A DNA stretch of 34,255 nucleotides from an uncultured Cedecea sp. (GCF_947498825.1 NZ_CANMLV010000032.1:1-34255), one strand, 5' to 3'. Counted from the stretch's first letter, positions 1 through 9,987 are shown. Notes: generated from the sequence alone by a model not told the origin. Numbers and translations are program-made.

Positions 1-74
1 CTCCAAGTCATCTGTTAACCACCACGGTCAACGGACAGCGCCGTTCAAGGCGCTACGCGCCATGCCCGGCGCAC
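1..74 (-). mobile_element. 5' end of a group II intron (partial, runs off the left edge)
   Basis: Read on the minus strand, the sequence immediately after the sucD terminator begins GTGCGCC, which fits the GUGYG start of group II introns. It continues into a G/C-rich segment with a short GGCGC/GCGCC hairpin and reaches GACTTGGAG at the edge, which resembles the start of group II domain I as I recall it. The start lies about 9 nt after the terminator stem, the kind of site used by bacterial class C introns. Only about 74 nt are visible, with no reverse transcriptase and no domain V, so the call rests on the start motif, the placement and the intron 3' end at the other window edge. Confidence 0.6.
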
Positions 75-77
75 CAC

Positions 78-103
78 AAAAAAGGCCACCCCTGAGGATG
101 GCC
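78..103 (-). terminator. Rho-independent terminator of the sdh-suc operon
   Basis: On the minus strand an 8-bp stem (96-103 pairing with 84-91, one G-U pair) with a 4-nt loop is followed by six T residues (83-78). It lies 40 nt after the sucD stop and ends the whole sdhCDAB-sucABCD transcript. It would also be the 3' terminator of an SdhX-type small RNA. Confidence 0.9.
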
Positions 104-143
104 TGATATTGCTTCACCGTCGTGCCCCGAACAGGGCAATGAT
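78..143 (-). ncRNA. sdhX: SdhX-like 3' UTR small RNA
   Basis: E. coli makes the Hfq-dependent small RNA SdhX (RybD) by processing the 3' end of the sdh-suc mRNA. It links TCA-cycle expression to targets such as ackA. Here the stretch from the sucD stop to the terminator is short, conserved in position, contains an unpaired segment (ACGGTGAAGCAATATC on the minus strand) before the terminator stem, and ends in a T-run suited to Hfq. The 5' processing site cannot be seen, so the start is only the base after the sucD stop. Assigned by position and architecture, not by alignment. Confidence 0.5.
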
Positions 144-1016
144 TTAACGTGGCAGAATAGTTTTCAGCGCTTCGCCGATATCAGCCAGGCTGCGTACGGT
201 TTTAACACCCGCCGCTTCCAGGGCTGCAAATTTCTCGTCAGCGGTGCCTTTACCACCGGCAATGATGGCACCAGCATGGCCCATACGCTTACCTTTAGGT
301 GCTGTTACCCCGGCGATATAACCGACTACCGGCTTAGTGACGTGATCTTTGATATAAGCAGCCGCTTCTTCTTCCGCGCTACCACCGATTTCACCGATCA
401 TCACAATGGCTTCAGTTTTCGGATCTGCTTCAAACAGTTTCAGGATATCAATAAAGTTTGAACCAGGGATTGGGTCACCACCAATACCAACACAGGTAGA
501 CTGGCCCAGACCGATATCAGTTGTCTGTTTAACAGCTTCATAAGTCAGAGTACCAGAGCGTGAAACGATACCGATTTTGCCCGGCAAGTGGATGTGTCCT
601 GGCATGATACCGATTTTGCATTCGCCTGGGGTGATAACACCCGGGCAGTTTGGTCCAATCATACGAACGCCTGCTTCATCCAGTCTCACCTTAACAGTCA
701 GCATATCCAGAGTAGGGATACCTTCGGTGATGGTGATGATGAGCTTGATGCCCGCATCGATAGCTTCCAGGATAGAGTCTTTACAGAACGGAGCAGGAAC
801 GTAGATAACGCTGGCGGTTGCGCCAGTCGCTTCAACCGCTTCACGTACGGTATTAAATACCGGCAGCCCAAGGTGAGTGGTTCCCCCTTTACCTGGCGTC
901 ACGCCGCCAACCATTTGCGTACCATAAGCAATAGCTTGTTCGGAGTGGAAAGTCCCCTGGCTACCAGTGAAACCCTGGCAAATAACCTTGGTGTTTTTAT
1001 CGATCAAAATGGACAT
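144..1016 (-). CDS. sucD: Succinyl-CoA synthetase alpha subunit
   Basis: SucD (290 aa, E. coli-sized) binds CoA and carries the histidine phosphorylated during substrate-level phosphorylation of ADP coupled to succinyl-CoA hydrolysis. It works as an alpha2beta2 enzyme with SucC in the cytosol. The N-terminal CoA-binding Rossmann domain ([19 protein letters not shown]) and the phospho-histidine motif GHAGAI near residue 245 are both present. The start codon overlaps the sucC stop by one base (TAATG), indicating translational coupling. Last gene of the operon, followed directly by the terminator. Confidence 0.98.
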   Translation of the reverse strand: MSILIDKNTKVICQGFTGSQGTFHSEQAIAYGTQMVGGVTPGKGGTTHLGLPVFNTVREAVEATGATASVIYVPAPFCKDSILEAIDAGIKLIITITEGIPTLDMLTVKVRLDEAGVRMIGPNCPGVITPGECKIGIMPGHIHLPGKIGIVSRSGTLTYEAVKQTTDIGLGQSTCVGIGGDPIPGSNFIDILKLFEADPKTEAIVMIGEIGGSAEEEAAAYIKDHVTKPVVGYIAGVTAPKGKRMGHAGAIIAGGKGTADEKFAALEAAGVKTVRSLADIGEALKTILPR

Positions 1017-2182
1017 TATTTCCCCTCCACGGCAGCAACAACTTGCTGTGCTGCATCCGTCAGGCTTTTCGCAGCAATAATATTCAGGCCACTGTCAGCC
1101 AGTTTCTTCGCACCCAGCTCAGCGTTATTACCTTCCAGACGCACAACAACCGGAACGTTAACACCCACTTCTGCTACTGCGCCGATGATGCCATCAGCAA
1201 TCAAGTCGCAACGTACGATACCGCCAAAAATGTTAACCAGTACGGCTTTCACTTTTTCGTCTGACAGAATGATTTTAAATGCTTCAGTAACACGCTCTTT
1301 CGTTGCGCCACCGCCAACATCGAGGAAGTTCGCTGGCTCACCGCCGTGCAGTTTAACGATGTCCATGGTGCCCATTGCCAAGCCTGCACCGTTAACCATA
1401 CAACCGATATCACCATCCAGCGCAACGTAGTTCAGTTCCCACTGAGCAGCCTGAGACTCACGTACGTCTTCCTGGCTGTGGTCACGCATTTCACGCATTT
1501 CTGGCTGACGGAACAATGCGTTACCATCAACACCCAGTTTACCGTCCAGACAAATCAAATCACCCTGTTTAGTAATAACCAGTGGGTTGATTTCGATCAG
1601 CGCTAAATCACGGTCAAGGAAAATATTCGCCAGGCCCATGAAAATTTTGGTGAACTGCTGAACTTGTTTACCTTCCAGACCCAGTTTAAATGCCAGCTCA
1701 CGCCCCTGGTACGGCATTGGACCAGCCAGTGGATCAAGCGCAATTTTGTGGATCAGGTGCGGAGTTTCTTCCGCAACTTTCTCAATCTCTACGCCACCTT
1801 CGGTGGAAGCCATAAACACCACGCGACGCGTACCACGGTCCACAACAGCGCCCAGATACAGTTCAGTTGCGATATCGGTTGCTGCTTCAACCAAAATTTG
1901 ATTAACCGGCTGACCATTTGCGTCAGTCTGATAAGTAATCAGATTTTTTCCAAGCCAGTGTTCAGCAAAAGCACGGATCTCTTCTTTGCTGTTGACCACT
2001 TTCACGCCGCCCGCTTTACCGCGGCCACCAGCATGGACCTGGCATTTCACCACCCAAGGACCTGCGCCAATTTTTGACGCTGCTTCTTCCGCTTCACGCG
2101 GAGTGGTGCAGGCGTAACCTACTGGTGCCGGCAGACCTGACCGGGCAAACAATTGTTTCGCCTGATATTCGTGTAAGTTCAT
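1016..2182 (-). CDS. sucC: Succinyl-CoA synthetase beta subunit
   Basis: SucC (388 aa, same length as in E. coli) is the ATP-grasp subunit that binds nucleotide and succinate. The N-terminus [18 protein letters not shown] and the ATP-grasp lysine/glycine-rich segment ([16 protein letters not shown]) are intact, as is the C-terminal ligase domain ([32 protein letters not shown]). It is separated from sucB by 99 bp containing a perfect hairpin and overlaps sucD by one base. Confidence 0.98.
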   Translation of the reverse strand: MNLHEYQAKQLFARSGLPAPVGYACTTPREAEEAASKIGAGPWVVKCQVHAGGRGKAGGVKVVNSKEEIRAFAEHWLGKNLITYQTDANGQPVNQILVEAATDIATELYLGAVVDRGTRRVVFMASTEGGVEIEKVAEETPHLIHKIALDPLAGPMPYQGRELAFKLGLEGKQVQQFTKIFMGLANIFLDRDLALIEINPLVITKQGDLICLDGKLGVDGNALFRQPEMREMRDHSQEDVRESQAAQWELNYVALDGDIGCMVNGAGLAMGTMDIVKLHGGEPANFLDVGGGATKERVTEAFKIILSDEKVKAVLVNIFGGIVRCDLIADGIIGAVAEVGVNVPVVVRLEGNNAELGAKKLADSGLNIIAAKSLTDAAQQVVAAVEGK

Positions 2183-2243
2183 GAGTTCTATCCATCCAGA
2201 TAAAGAGCACTACTGCTCGGGGTAAGGTTAGATTTATTCGTCA

Positions 2244-2267
2244 GGCGGGTGAAAACCTTCACCCGCC
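2244..2267. repeat. Intercistronic hairpin between sucB and sucC
   Basis: A perfect 10-bp inverted repeat (GGCGGGTGAA pairing with TTCACCCGCC, 4-nt loop) lies 14 nt downstream of the sucB stop. No T-run follows on the minus strand, so it is more likely an mRNA-stability or processing hairpin than a terminator. Confidence 0.7.
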
Positions 2268-2281
2268 AAAGTCTTTAGCAA

Positions 2282-3484
2282 CTAAACATCCAACAACAGA
2301 CGTGTTGGATCTTCCAGAAGCTCTTTAATAGCGACCAAATAGCCGACTGACTCGCGACCATCGATCAGACGGTGGTCATAGGAGAGTGCCAGATACATCA
2401 TCGGCAGAATTTCTACTTTGCCGTCAACCGCCATAGGTCTGTCTTTGATAGCATGCATCCCAAGAATCGCACTCTGTGGCGGGTTGATGATCGGTGTAGA
2501 CATCAGCGAACCAAAGACACCGCCATTGGTGATAGTGAAGTTACCACCGGTCAGCTCTTCTACTGTCAACTTGCCATCACGGCCTTTAACTGCCAGCTCT
2601 TTAATACGCTTTTCGATATCTGCCATACCTAAAGTATCTACGTCACGTAGTACTGGGGTAACCAGGCCACGTGGAGTTGATACCGCAATGCTGACATCGA
2701 AGTAGTTGTGGTAAACCACATCTTCGCCATCGATAGAAGCGTTAACTTCAGGATAACGCTTCAGGGCTTCAACAACGGCTTTTATATAGAAGGACATAAA
2801 GCCCAGACGGACACCGTGGCGTTTTTCAAATGCATCGCCATACTGCTTGCGCAGGTCCATGATCGGTTTCATGTTCACTTCGTTAAACGTGGTGAGCATC
2901 GCCGTTGAGTTTTTCGCCTCCAGCAGACGTTCAGCAACACGCTTACGCAGACGCGTCATCGGAACACGTTTTTCACTGCGACCTGGCAGTGGTGCAACCG
3001 GAGCGGCTGCTGGCTGCTTAGCCTGAACTTGCTCCAGGTGCTTTTCAACATCTTCACGGGTCAGACGACCACCCACACCACTGCCTTTAATAGCGCTGGC
3101 ATCCAGAGAATGCTCAGCCAGCAGACGGCGAATAGCCGGGCTCAGAGCGTCATTGTTTTGCTCTTCCAGAGAAGCCTGCTGACGCTGAGCCGGAGTAGAT
3201 TCTTTACTCTCAGTTTTAGCCGAGATCTCTTTTCCGGAACTGTTGCCTTCTTTTAAACGTCCCAGAATTTGGCGTGAAGTTACAGTACTTCCCTCGTCTT
3301 CGAGAACCGAATCTAAAACACCATCAGCCGAGGCAGGAACTTCCAGAACCACTTTGTCAGTTTCAATTTCTACCAACACTTCGTCACGTTTAACGCTGTC
3401 GCCCGGTTTTTTATGCCAGGTTGCCACAGTGGCATCAGCGACAGACTCAGGCAGGTCAGGTACAAGAATATCTACGCTACTCAT
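2282..3484 (-). CDS. sucB: Dihydrolipoyllysine succinyltransferase (E2 of 2-oxoglutarate dehydrogenase)
   Basis: SucB (400 aa; E. coli 405) is the core of the 2-oxoglutarate dehydrogenase complex. It receives the succinyl group from SucA on a lipoyl arm and passes it to CoA. Domains in order: one lipoyl domain (residues 1-78) with the lipoylated Lys44 in [11 protein letters not shown]; a Gln/Ala/Pro linker; a peripheral-subunit-binding domain (about 112-148, [22 protein letters not shown]); a second linker; and the acyltransferase domain with the catalytic motif [11 protein letters not shown]. It starts 16 bp after the sucA stop in the same operon. Confidence 0.98.
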   Translation of the reverse strand: MSSVDILVPDLPESVADATVATWHKKPGDSVKRDEVLVEIETDKVVLEVPASADGVLDSVLEDEGSTVTSRQILGRLKEGNSSGKEISAKTESKESTPAQRQQASLEEQNNDALSPAIRRLLAEHSLDASAIKGSGVGGRLTREDVEKHLEQVQAKQPAAAPVAPLPGRSEKRVPMTRLRKRVAERLLEAKNSTAMLTTFNEVNMKPIMDLRKQYGDAFEKRHGVRLGFMSFYIKAVVEALKRYPEVNASIDGEDVVYHNYFDVSIAVSTPRGLVTPVLRDVDTLGMADIEKRIKELAVKGRDGKLTVEELTGGNFTITNGGVFGSLMSTPIINPPQSAILGMHAIKDRPMAVDGKVEILPMMYLALSYDHRLIDGRESVGYLVAIKELLEDPTRLLLDV

Positions 3485-3500
3485 TATTTATCCCTTAAAT

Positions 3501-6308
3501 TTATTCGACGTTCAGCGCGTCATTGACCAGATCTTGTTGCTGTTTCTGGTGAACGGACATATAGCCTACCGCCGGAGAGGCGGAGGCTGGGCGACCTGCA
3601 TAACGCAGAGAGGACCCAAACGAAATCACTTCACGGAAGTGGTGCTGGCTGCAATACCATGCCCCCTGGTTCAGTGGCTCTTCCTGACACCAGACAAAAT
3701 CATGTACATGAGCAAACGGCTTAAGTGCTTCTTGTACTGCCTGAGTCGGGAACGGATAAAGCTGTTCGATACGAACAATAGCCACATTTTTTTGATCGTT
3801 TTTACGGCGCTGTTCAAGCAAGTCGTAGTAGACCTTACCTGAACACAGAACCACACGTTTTACATCTTGCGGGTTCAAATCATCAATTTCGCCGATGGCC
3901 GGCAGGAAGGAACCATTCGCCAGTTCGTCGAGGCTGGAAACGGCCAGCGGGTGACGCAACAATGACTTAGGTGACATCACAACCAACGGACGACGCATAC
4001 CACGCAGTGCCTGACGGCGCAGCATATGGTAAACCTGCGCAGGCGTTGAAGGGACACAGACCTGCATATTCTGCTCAGCACACAGCTGGAGATAACGTTC
4101 CAGGCGCGCAGAAGAGTGCTCCGGTCCCTGCCCTTCGTAACCGTGTGGTAGCAGCATAACCAGACCGCACAGACGACCCCACTTCTGTTCACCCGAACTG
4201 ATGAACTGATCGATAACCACCTGAGCACCGTTGGCGAAATCACCAAACTGAGCTTCCCAGATGGTCAGCGTACGAGGTTCAGCCGTCGCATAACCGTATT
4301 CAAATGCCAGAACCGCCTCTTCCGATAACACCGAATCCCAGACTTTAAATTGTCCCTGGCTGTTATGAACGTTAGCCAGTGGGATATAGGTGGAACCGTT
4401 GGTTTGGTTGTGAATAACCGCATGACGGTGGAAGAAGGTTCCACGCCCCACATCTTCGCCCGACAGACGGACAGAAATGCCTTCATCAACCAAGGTGGCA
4501 TAAGCCAAGTTTTCCGCGGCACCCCAGTCAAGCAGCTTGTTACCGTTCGCCATTTCCTGACGATCGCCATAGATTTTAGCGACACGAGATTGCATTTCTA
4601 CGACATCAGGTACAGTACTGATGCGATTAGCCAACTCTTGCAGGCGCTTCATCTCAACCTTGCTCGGATAGGCTTCATCCCACTCATGGTTAAGATACGG
4701 AGACCAGGCAAAAGATTGCAGGTTCATCGGGCGCCACTCTTTCACTACGCACTCACCGGCATCCAGCGCATCGCGATAGAGATTGACCATTTCAGTGGCA
4801 TCTTCCAGCGTCGCAATGTTGTTTTGTTCCAGTTTGTCCGCGTAAAGTTTACGAGGCGTCGGATGTTTTTTGATTTTCTGGTACATCATAGGCTGCGTTG
4901 CACTTGGCTCATCAGCTTCGTTGTGACCATGACGACGGTAGCAAACCAGGTCAATAAAGACATCACGCTTGAAGGTATTACGGAAGTCGAGTGCCAGACG
5001 GGTAACAAAGGCTACCGCTTCAGGATCATCCGCATTTACGTGGAAAATCGGTGCCATCACCATTTTACCGATATCGGTACAATATGGCGTGGAGCGAGCA
5101 TCCAGTGGGTTTGACGTGGTAAAACCAACCTGATTGTTGATAACGATACGTACCGTACCGCCCACTTCGTAACCGCGAGCTTTGGACATGTTCAGGGTTT
5201 CCTGAACCACACCCTGTCCCGCAACTGCAGCATCACCGTGAATCGTGATAGGCAGAACCTGATTACTGCCAGGCTTAACCAGTCTGTCCAGACGTGCACG
5301 AACCGAACCAATAACCACCGGGCTCACGATTTCGAGGTGAGACGGGTTAAACGCCAGCGCCAGGTGAACCAGACCGCCTTCTGTTTCAAACTCAGAAGAG
5401 AAGCCCATATGGTACTTCACGTCACCGGTGCCAAGATGTTCTTTATGCTTACCAGCAAATTCGTCAAACAGTTCTTGTGGCTTTTTACCAAGAACGTTAA
5501 TTAACACGTTAAGACGACCGCGGTGCGCCATACCCAGCACCACTTCACGCGTGCCGCTCTTGCCTGCGTGATGGATCATCTCTTTCAGCATTGGAACCAG
5601 GGCATCGCCCCCTTCCAGTGAGAAACGCTTAGCGCCCGGGAATTTCGCACCCAGATAACGTTCCAGACCTTCTGCTGCGGTTAATTCAGAGAGAAAACGC
5701 TTTTTCTCTTCGGCAGTAAATGTGGATTTCCCAGCCACAGACTCAATACGTTGTTGGATCCAACGTTTTTCTTCGGTGTTGGTGATGTGCATATATTCTG
5801 CACCAATCGATCCACCGTAGGTCTGTTCCAACGCGACAATCAAATCAGCCAGTTTCATGGTGTCTTTGCCAACGGCGAAAGATCCCACATTAAAGGTTTG
5901 CTGAAGATCATCCTCAGTCAGATTGTGGAAAGCCGGGTCGAGATCCGGCACCGTCTCTTGCTTCCACAGTCCTAACGGATCCAGATTAGCAGCCTGATGC
6001 CCGCGGAAACGCCAGGCATTGATCAGCTGCAGCACTTTGACTTGTTTAGAGTCTGTTTCTGGATCTGTCACTGAAGTGGAATAACGTGAGGCATCCTTCG
6101 CCAGACGACGAAAATAATCACGTGTTTTAGAATGGAATTGATCTGGTCTGGCTCCGGTTCCAGGTAACTGCTGGAAAAGAGTGCGCCAGTGCGCATCAAC
6201 AGAGTCAGGATCGGTTAAGAAGTCTTCATAGAGCTGCTCTATGTAGGACTGGTTTGCGCCCGCCAGCCAGGAAGAGTCCAGCCAGGGCTTCATTGCGCCG
6301 TTCTGCAT
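3501..6308 (-). CDS. sucA: 2-oxoglutarate dehydrogenase E1 component
   Basis: SucA (935 aa; E. coli 933) is the thiamine-diphosphate E1 subunit that decarboxylates 2-oxoglutarate and succinylates the lipoyl group of SucB. The start MQNGAMKPWLDSSWLAGANQ matches the family N-terminus. Conserved blocks include MAHRGRLNVL, the ThDP-binding HGDAAVAGQGVVQE, the YRRHGHNEADEP segment and the C-terminal YAGRPASASPAVGYMSVHQ. Separated from sdhB by 207 bp with strong inverted repeats; in E. coli an additional sucA promoter is known in this gap, and I could not identify a convincing one here. Confidence 0.98.
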   Translation of the reverse strand: MQNGAMKPWLDSSWLAGANQSYIEQLYEDFLTDPDSVDAHWRTLFQQLPGTGARPDQFHSKTRDYFRRLAKDASRYSTSVTDPETDSKQVKVLQLINAWRFRGHQAANLDPLGLWKQETVPDLDPAFHNLTEDDLQQTFNVGSFAVGKDTMKLADLIVALEQTYGGSIGAEYMHITNTEEKRWIQQRIESVAGKSTFTAEEKKRFLSELTAAEGLERYLGAKFPGAKRFSLEGGDALVPMLKEMIHHAGKSGTREVVLGMAHRGRLNVLINVLGKKPQELFDEFAGKHKEHLGTGDVKYHMGFSSEFETEGGLVHLALAFNPSHLEIVSPVVIGSVRARLDRLVKPGSNQVLPITIHGDAAVAGQGVVQETLNMSKARGYEVGGTVRIVINNQVGFTTSNPLDARSTPYCTDIGKMVMAPIFHVNADDPEAVAFVTRLALDFRNTFKRDVFIDLVCYRRHGHNEADEPSATQPMMYQKIKKHPTPRKLYADKLEQNNIATLEDATEMVNLYRDALDAGECVVKEWRPMNLQSFAWSPYLNHEWDEAYPSKVEMKRLQELANRISTVPDVVEMQSRVAKIYGDRQEMANGNKLLDWGAAENLAYATLVDEGISVRLSGEDVGRGTFFHRHAVIHNQTNGSTYIPLANVHNSQGQFKVWDSVLSEEAVLAFEYGYATAEPRTLTIWEAQFGDFANGAQVVIDQFISSGEQKWGRLCGLVMLLPHGYEGQGPEHSSARLERYLQLCAEQNMQVCVPSTPAQVYHMLRRQALRGMRRPLVVMSPKSLLRHPLAVSSLDELANGSFLPAIGEIDDLNPQDVKRVVLCSGKVYYDLLEQRRKNDQKNVAIVRIEQLYPFPTQAVQEALKPFAHVHDFVWCQEEPLNQGAWYCSQHHFREVISFGSSLRYAGRPASASPAVGYMSVHQKQQQDLVNDALNVE

Positions 6309-6354
6309 CGTGATCCCTTACGCATTATTATGCTTATTACGCCGTGGAAACTAT

Positions 6355-6378
6355 AACGTGTACTTTGCGGCACACGTT
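6355..6378. repeat. Inverted repeat upstream of sucA
   Basis: Perfect 7-bp arms AACGTGT (6355-6361) and ACACGTT (6372-6378) are separated by 10 bp, about 50 bp upstream of the sucA start. It could be an operator or a leader hairpin; no family assignment is possible. Confidence 0.4.
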
Positions 6379-6422
6379 CCAGGGTTCACTCGCTGCGAGC
6401 ATCATCAAATGGCCCGCGAAGG

Positions 6423-6461
6423 AACCTTTGAAAACTGTCACCCTGGCAGTTTTCAAAGGTT
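6423..6461. repeat. Long intercistronic hairpin between sdhB and sucA
   Basis: Perfect 15-bp arms (6423-6437 and 6447-6461, AACCTTTGAAAACTG and its complement) flank a 9-nt loop. The palindrome lies in the only sizeable gap of the sdh-suc operon. It is not followed by a T-run on the minus strand, so a role in 3'-end protection or processing of the upstream sdhCDAB mRNA is more likely than termination. Confidence 0.75.
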
Positions 6462-6480
6462 TCCTGCATCCAGTCTGCTA

Positions 6481-6509
6481 AAAATGCTCCCCCTCACGAG
6501 AGAGGGAGC
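6481..6509 (-). terminator. Probable leaky terminator after sdhB
   Basis: On the minus strand, 7 nt after the sdhB stop, GCTCCCTCTC pairs with GAGGGGGAGC (one mismatch, 4-nt loop) and is followed by ATTTTTA. This is a terminator-like hairpin inside the operon. It would reduce read-through from sdhCDAB into sucABCD rather than end transcription fully. Confidence 0.55.
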
Positions 6510-6515
6510 CACTGG

Positions 6516-7232
6516 CTAAGCACTCTTCTGCAACAGCATCGATTTAATGTGACCAATCGCTTTTGTTGGGTTCAAACCTTTAGGACATACGCTAACGCAA
6601 TTCATAATGCTATGGCAGCGGAATACACTGAAAGCATCGCTCAAACCATCAAGACGGTCTGCCGTTTCAGTATCGCGGCTGTCTATCAGGAAACGATAAG
6701 CAGCAAGTAATCCTGCCGGGCCAATAAATTTGTCCGGATTCCACCAGAACGAAGGACAAGAAGTGGAACAGCAAGCACAAAGAATACATTCGTACAGGCC
6801 GTCCAGTTTTTCACGCTGCTCTGGCATCTGTAGATGCTCACGAGATGGCGGATTTTGTCCATTGTTCAGCAGATATGGCTTAATCTTCTCATATTGGGCA
6901 TAGAATTGTCCCATATCAACTACCAAATCACGAATAACTGGCAAACCTGGTAATGGACGAATAACAATTTTTTGCTTACCGTTACCCAGAGCGGATATCG
7001 GCGTGATACAAGCCAGACCGTTCTTACCGTTCATATTCAGGCCATCAGAGCCACAAACGCCTTCACGGCAGGAACGACGGAACGACAGGGTTGGATCTTT
7101 TTCTTTTAACTGCATAAGGGCGTCCAGCAGCATCATGTCGCGCCCTTCTTCACCTTCCAGTACGTACTCCTGCATACGCGGAGCATCGTCAACATCCGGG
7201 TTATAACGATAAATGGAAAACTCGAGTTTCAT
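6516..7232 (-). CDS. sdhB: Succinate dehydrogenase iron-sulfur subunit
   Basis: SdhB (238 aa, same length as in E. coli) carries electrons from SdhA flavin to ubiquinone through three clusters. The [2Fe-2S] site is C55, C60, D63 and C75 (CREGVCGSDG...C), with aspartate in place of the third cysteine as in E. coli. The [4Fe-4S] and [3Fe-4S] sites are CILCACCSTSCP and CHSIMNCVSVCPKGLNP. I chose the start at MKLEFSIYRY; a longer upstream frame exists but its extra residues are sdhA-overlapping and unlike the family. It begins 16 bp after sdhA. Confidence 0.98.
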   Translation of the reverse strand: MKLEFSIYRYNPDVDDAPRMQEYVLEGEEGRDMMLLDALMQLKEKDPTLSFRRSCREGVCGSDGLNMNGKNGLACITPISALGNGKQKIVIRPLPGLPVIRDLVVDMGQFYAQYEKIKPYLLNNGQNPPSREHLQMPEQREKLDGLYECILCACCSTSCPSFWWNPDKFIGPAGLLAAYRFLIDSRDTETADRLDGLSDAFSVFRCHSIMNCVSVCPKGLNPTKAIGHIKSMLLQKSA

Positions 7233-7248
7233 CGACACATCTCCGCTA

Positions 7249-9015
7249 TTAATAAGTACGTACTTTCGGCGGGAACGCCGGACGCAGTTTCGGTTGCATG
7301 TTGACCTCACGACGGGTCATGCTTTCCGACTCAGGCAGATACAAACTGTGGCATAACCAGTTCGCATCATCACGCTCAGGGAAGTCAAAACGACTATGAG
7401 CTCCGCGACTTTCAGTACGGAAATTAGCAGAAACAGCCGTTGCATAGGCAGTTTCCATCAAGTTATCCAGCTCCAGACACTCGACACGTTGAGTGTTAAA
7501 TTCAGTTGACGTGTCATCCAGACGTGCATTTTTCAGGCGCTCGCGAATCGCTTTCAACTGTTCCAGACCTTTTGCCATCGCATCGCCTTCACGGAATACC
7601 GAGAAGTTGTGTTGCATACACTCTTGCAACGCTTTGCGAATTTGCACCGGATCTTCACCATTACGGTTATTATTCCAGCGATTCAGACGTTCCAGCGCCG
7701 CTTCAATGTCTGCTTCGCTGGCATCACGTAACGGACCTTGTTCAGCAATAGACTCATGTAAATGCAGACCCACAGCACGCCCAAAGACCACCAGGTCAAG
7801 CAGCGAGTTGCCACCCAGACGGTTAGCACCATGCACTGATACACAAGCTATTTCGCCTACGGCAAACAGCCCCGGAATAACCACATCTTCACCCTGCTCA
7901 TTAACCGTCAGAGCCTGGCCGGTGACTTTAGTCGGTATCCCGCCCATCATATAGTGACAGGTTGGAATGACAGGAATCGGTTCTTTCACTGGATCAACGT
8001 GGGCAAAGGTGCGAGATAACTCAAGAATGCCAGGCAGACGAGACTCCAGAACATCTTTGCCTAAGTGATCCAGTTTCAGCTTGGCATGAGGTCCCCACGG
8101 GCCGTCACAACCACGACCTTCGCGGATTTCAATCATAATGGAACGGGCAACAACATCACGTCCGGCCAGGTCTTTGGCATTCGGCGCGTAACGTTCCATA
8201 AAACGCTCACCGTGTTTATTTAGCAGGTAACCACCTTCACCACGGCAACCTTCGGTGACCAGCACACCGGCACCGGCAATACCGGTTGGGTGGAACTGCC
8301 ACATTTCCATATCCTGTACCGGCACACCTGCACGTAAGGCCATGCCCACACCGTCACCGGTATTAATGTGCGCATTGGTGGTGGACTGATAAATACGCCC
8401 TGCTCCACCCGTCGCCAGTACTGTCGCACGTGCTTTGAAGTAAACCACTTCACCGGTTTCAATCGAGAGAGCAGTACAACCGACAACCGCACCATCTTCG
8501 TTTTTTACCAGATCCAGTGCATACCACTCAGAAAAGATAGTGGTTTTATTTTTCAAGTTCTGTTGGTAGAGCGTATGTAATAGCGCATGTCCGGTACGGT
8601 CTGCCGCTGCCGCAGTACGTGCAGCCTGCTCACCGCCGAAATTTTTAGACTGACCACCAAAAGGGCGCTGATAGATAGAGCCATCTTCAAGACGAGAGAA
8701 AGGTAAGCCCATATGCTCCAGTTCCAGAATGGCTTCCGGACCGGTATTACACATATATTCAATCGCGTCCTGGTCACCGATATAATCAGAACCTTTGACG
8801 GTATCGTACATATGCCATTCCCAGTTATCTTCGTGGGTATTACCTAACGCAACGGTGATTCCGCCTTGCGCAGACACGGTATGGGAACGGGTTGGGAAAA
8901 CTTTAGACAATAAAGCACAGCTCTGGCCTGACTGCGAAATTTGCAACGCGGCACGCATACCTGCACCACCGGCGCCAATCACAATGGCGTCAAACTCTCT
9001 GATAGGTAAACTCAT
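7249..9015 (-). CDS. sdhA: Succinate dehydrogenase flavoprotein subunit
   Basis: SdhA (588 aa, E. coli length) oxidises succinate to fumarate. The FAD-binding motif [15 protein letters not shown] (11-25) and the covalent FAD attachment His45 in [10 protein letters not shown] are present, as are the substrate-site blocks [21 protein letters not shown] and the conserved [16 protein letters not shown]. The start ATG overlaps the sdhD stop by one base (TAATG), so the frame extending four residues further upstream was rejected. Part of the membrane-bound complex II with SdhB, SdhC and SdhD. Confidence 0.98.
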   Translation of the reverse strand: MSLPIREFDAIVIGAGGAGMRAALQISQSGQSCALLSKVFPTRSHTVSAQGGITVALGNTHEDNWEWHMYDTVKGSDYIGDQDAIEYMCNTGPEAILELEHMGLPFSRLEDGSIYQRPFGGQSKNFGGEQAARTAAAADRTGHALLHTLYQQNLKNKTTIFSEWYALDLVKNEDGAVVGCTALSIETGEVVYFKARATVLATGGAGRIYQSTTNAHINTGDGVGMALRAGVPVQDMEMWQFHPTGIAGAGVLVTEGCRGEGGYLLNKHGERFMERYAPNAKDLAGRDVVARSIMIEIREGRGCDGPWGPHAKLKLDHLGKDVLESRLPGILELSRTFAHVDPVKEPIPVIPTCHYMMGGIPTKVTGQALTVNEQGEDVVIPGLFAVGEIACVSVHGANRLGGNSLLDLVVFGRAVGLHLHESIAEQGPLRDASEADIEAALERLNRWNNNRNGEDPVQIRKALQECMQHNFSVFREGDAMAKGLEQLKAIRERLKNARLDDTSTEFNTQRVECLELDNLMETAYATAVSANFRTESRGAHSRFDFPERDDANWLCHSLYLPESESMTRREVNMQPKLRPAFPPKVRTY

Positions 9016-9362
9016 TACACACCCCACACCACAACAAATCCATAAAGAACGTAAACCAGCAGTGCTGCAACAATGACAAGCTGCAATGCCAGGCGAATAG
9101 CCAGTGGTTTAACGTAATCGGTCAACACCTGCCACATGCCAATCCAGGCATGGATTAAAATCGAAAGCAGTGCCAGCAGGGTGAACACTTTAGTGAAGGA
9201 TGAGGCGAAGAAGTCACGCCAGATCTCATAAGTCAATTCGCCAGTAAAGGCAAAAAAACCAACCATATAAATAATGTACAGCGTCAAGACAATAGCGGAG
9301 GCACGAACCAGAATGTAATCATGCACGCCATTGCGACCCAATGCGGAGGCATTGCTTACCAT
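9015..9362 (-). CDS. sdhD: Succinate dehydrogenase membrane anchor subunit D
   Basis: SdhD (115 aa) has three transmembrane helices and anchors SdhAB in the inner membrane, contributing to the ubiquinone site. His71, Asp82 and Tyr83 in [17 protein letters not shown] match the E. coli quinone-site region. The ATG start at [12 protein letters not shown] gives the family length and overlaps the end of sdhC by 7 bp; a longer frame from 9524 would run far into sdhC. Confidence 0.97.
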   Translation of the reverse strand: MVSNASALGRNGVHDYILVRASAIVLTLYIIYMVGFFAFTGELTYEIWRDFFASSFTKVFTLLALLSILIHAWIGMWQVLTDYVKPLAIRLALQLVIVAALLVYVLYGFVVVWGV

Positions 9363-9745
9363 ACGAGGACTCCTGCAAGAATTGAAAGCACGACGGTAAT
9401 AACAAAAGAGATATTCGCGGATCGTTCGCCCGCTTGTAATGTTTCGCCCAGGCAGCCGACATCCATCATGATATGACGAACGCCCACCACAACGTGGTAA
9501 GCGAGGGCCGTCAGAATGCCCCACATTATAAATTTAGCGAAGAAGCTGCCCATAACCGCAGATGCAGTTTGGAAACCTTCAGGGGAGGAAAGAGACTGTC
9601 CTAATAGCCACAACAGGATGCCAACCGCCACAAAAGTTATCACACCAGAAACTCGGTGAAGAATGGAAGCGATAGCAGTAACAGGAAATCGGATCGTGCT
9701 CAGATCCAAATTGACAGGTCGTTGTTTTTTCACTTTTCTTATCAT
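9356..9745 (-). CDS. sdhC: Succinate dehydrogenase cytochrome b556 subunit
   Basis: SdhC (129 aa) is the other three-helix membrane subunit and holds haem b. The haem-ligand His84 is in [10 protein letters not shown], and the quinone-site Ser27 and Arg31 are in SILHRVSG. The start [15 protein letters not shown] agrees with E. coli length; the frame beginning 17 residues upstream lies in the leader. First gene of the operon, with a leader of about 170 nt from the predicted promoter. Confidence 0.97.
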   Translation of the reverse strand: MIRKVKKQRPVNLDLSTIRFPVTAIASILHRVSGVITFVAVGILLWLLGQSLSSPEGFQTASAVMGSFFAKFIMWGILTALAYHVVVGVRHIMMDVGCLGETLQAGERSANISFVITVVLSILAGVLVW

Positions 9746-9924
9746 TGAATAGCGCCCACATGCTCTTCTTATTGTTTCTTTCCTCCGGATCTGCATTCGG
9801 GGTCAGACAGCGCTCACTTCATATAACTGTGCATTACGCAAGATACAGCTACATCCAGAGACCTAAACTTAGGCCACAACGCTGGGTGGCTCCCGGTAGC
9901 AGGGTGTTCCGGAGACCTGGCGGG

Positions 9925-9953
9925 AGTATAGGCTCTTCACAAAACCATTACAA
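9925..9953 (-). promoter_or_regulatory. sdhC promoter
   Basis: On the minus strand TTGTAA (-35, 9953-9948) and TATACT (-10, 9930-9925) are spaced by 17 bp. The flanking bases (TGTGAAGAGCC before the -10) match the E. coli sdhC promoter context as I remember it. It should drive the whole sdhCDAB-sucABCD operon. Confidence 0.75.
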
Positions 9954-9987
9954 TTAACAGCAATACAGTTTGCGGGGTTTTGCTCTG

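Noticed and set aside
588-1430. 280-codon plus-strand frame
   Set aside because: It lies opposite sucD and sucC, which match their families throughout; its translation is low-information and has no ribosome binding site.
3243-3842. 199-codon plus-strand frame
   Set aside because: Antisense of sucB and sucA; a shadow of codon bias in the real genes.
4350-5114. 254-codon plus-strand frame
   Set aside because: Antisense of sucA with no recognisable domain.
9745-9957. 70-codon plus-strand frame in the sdhC leader
   Set aside because: It covers the conserved sdhC promoter and leader; no initiation signal.
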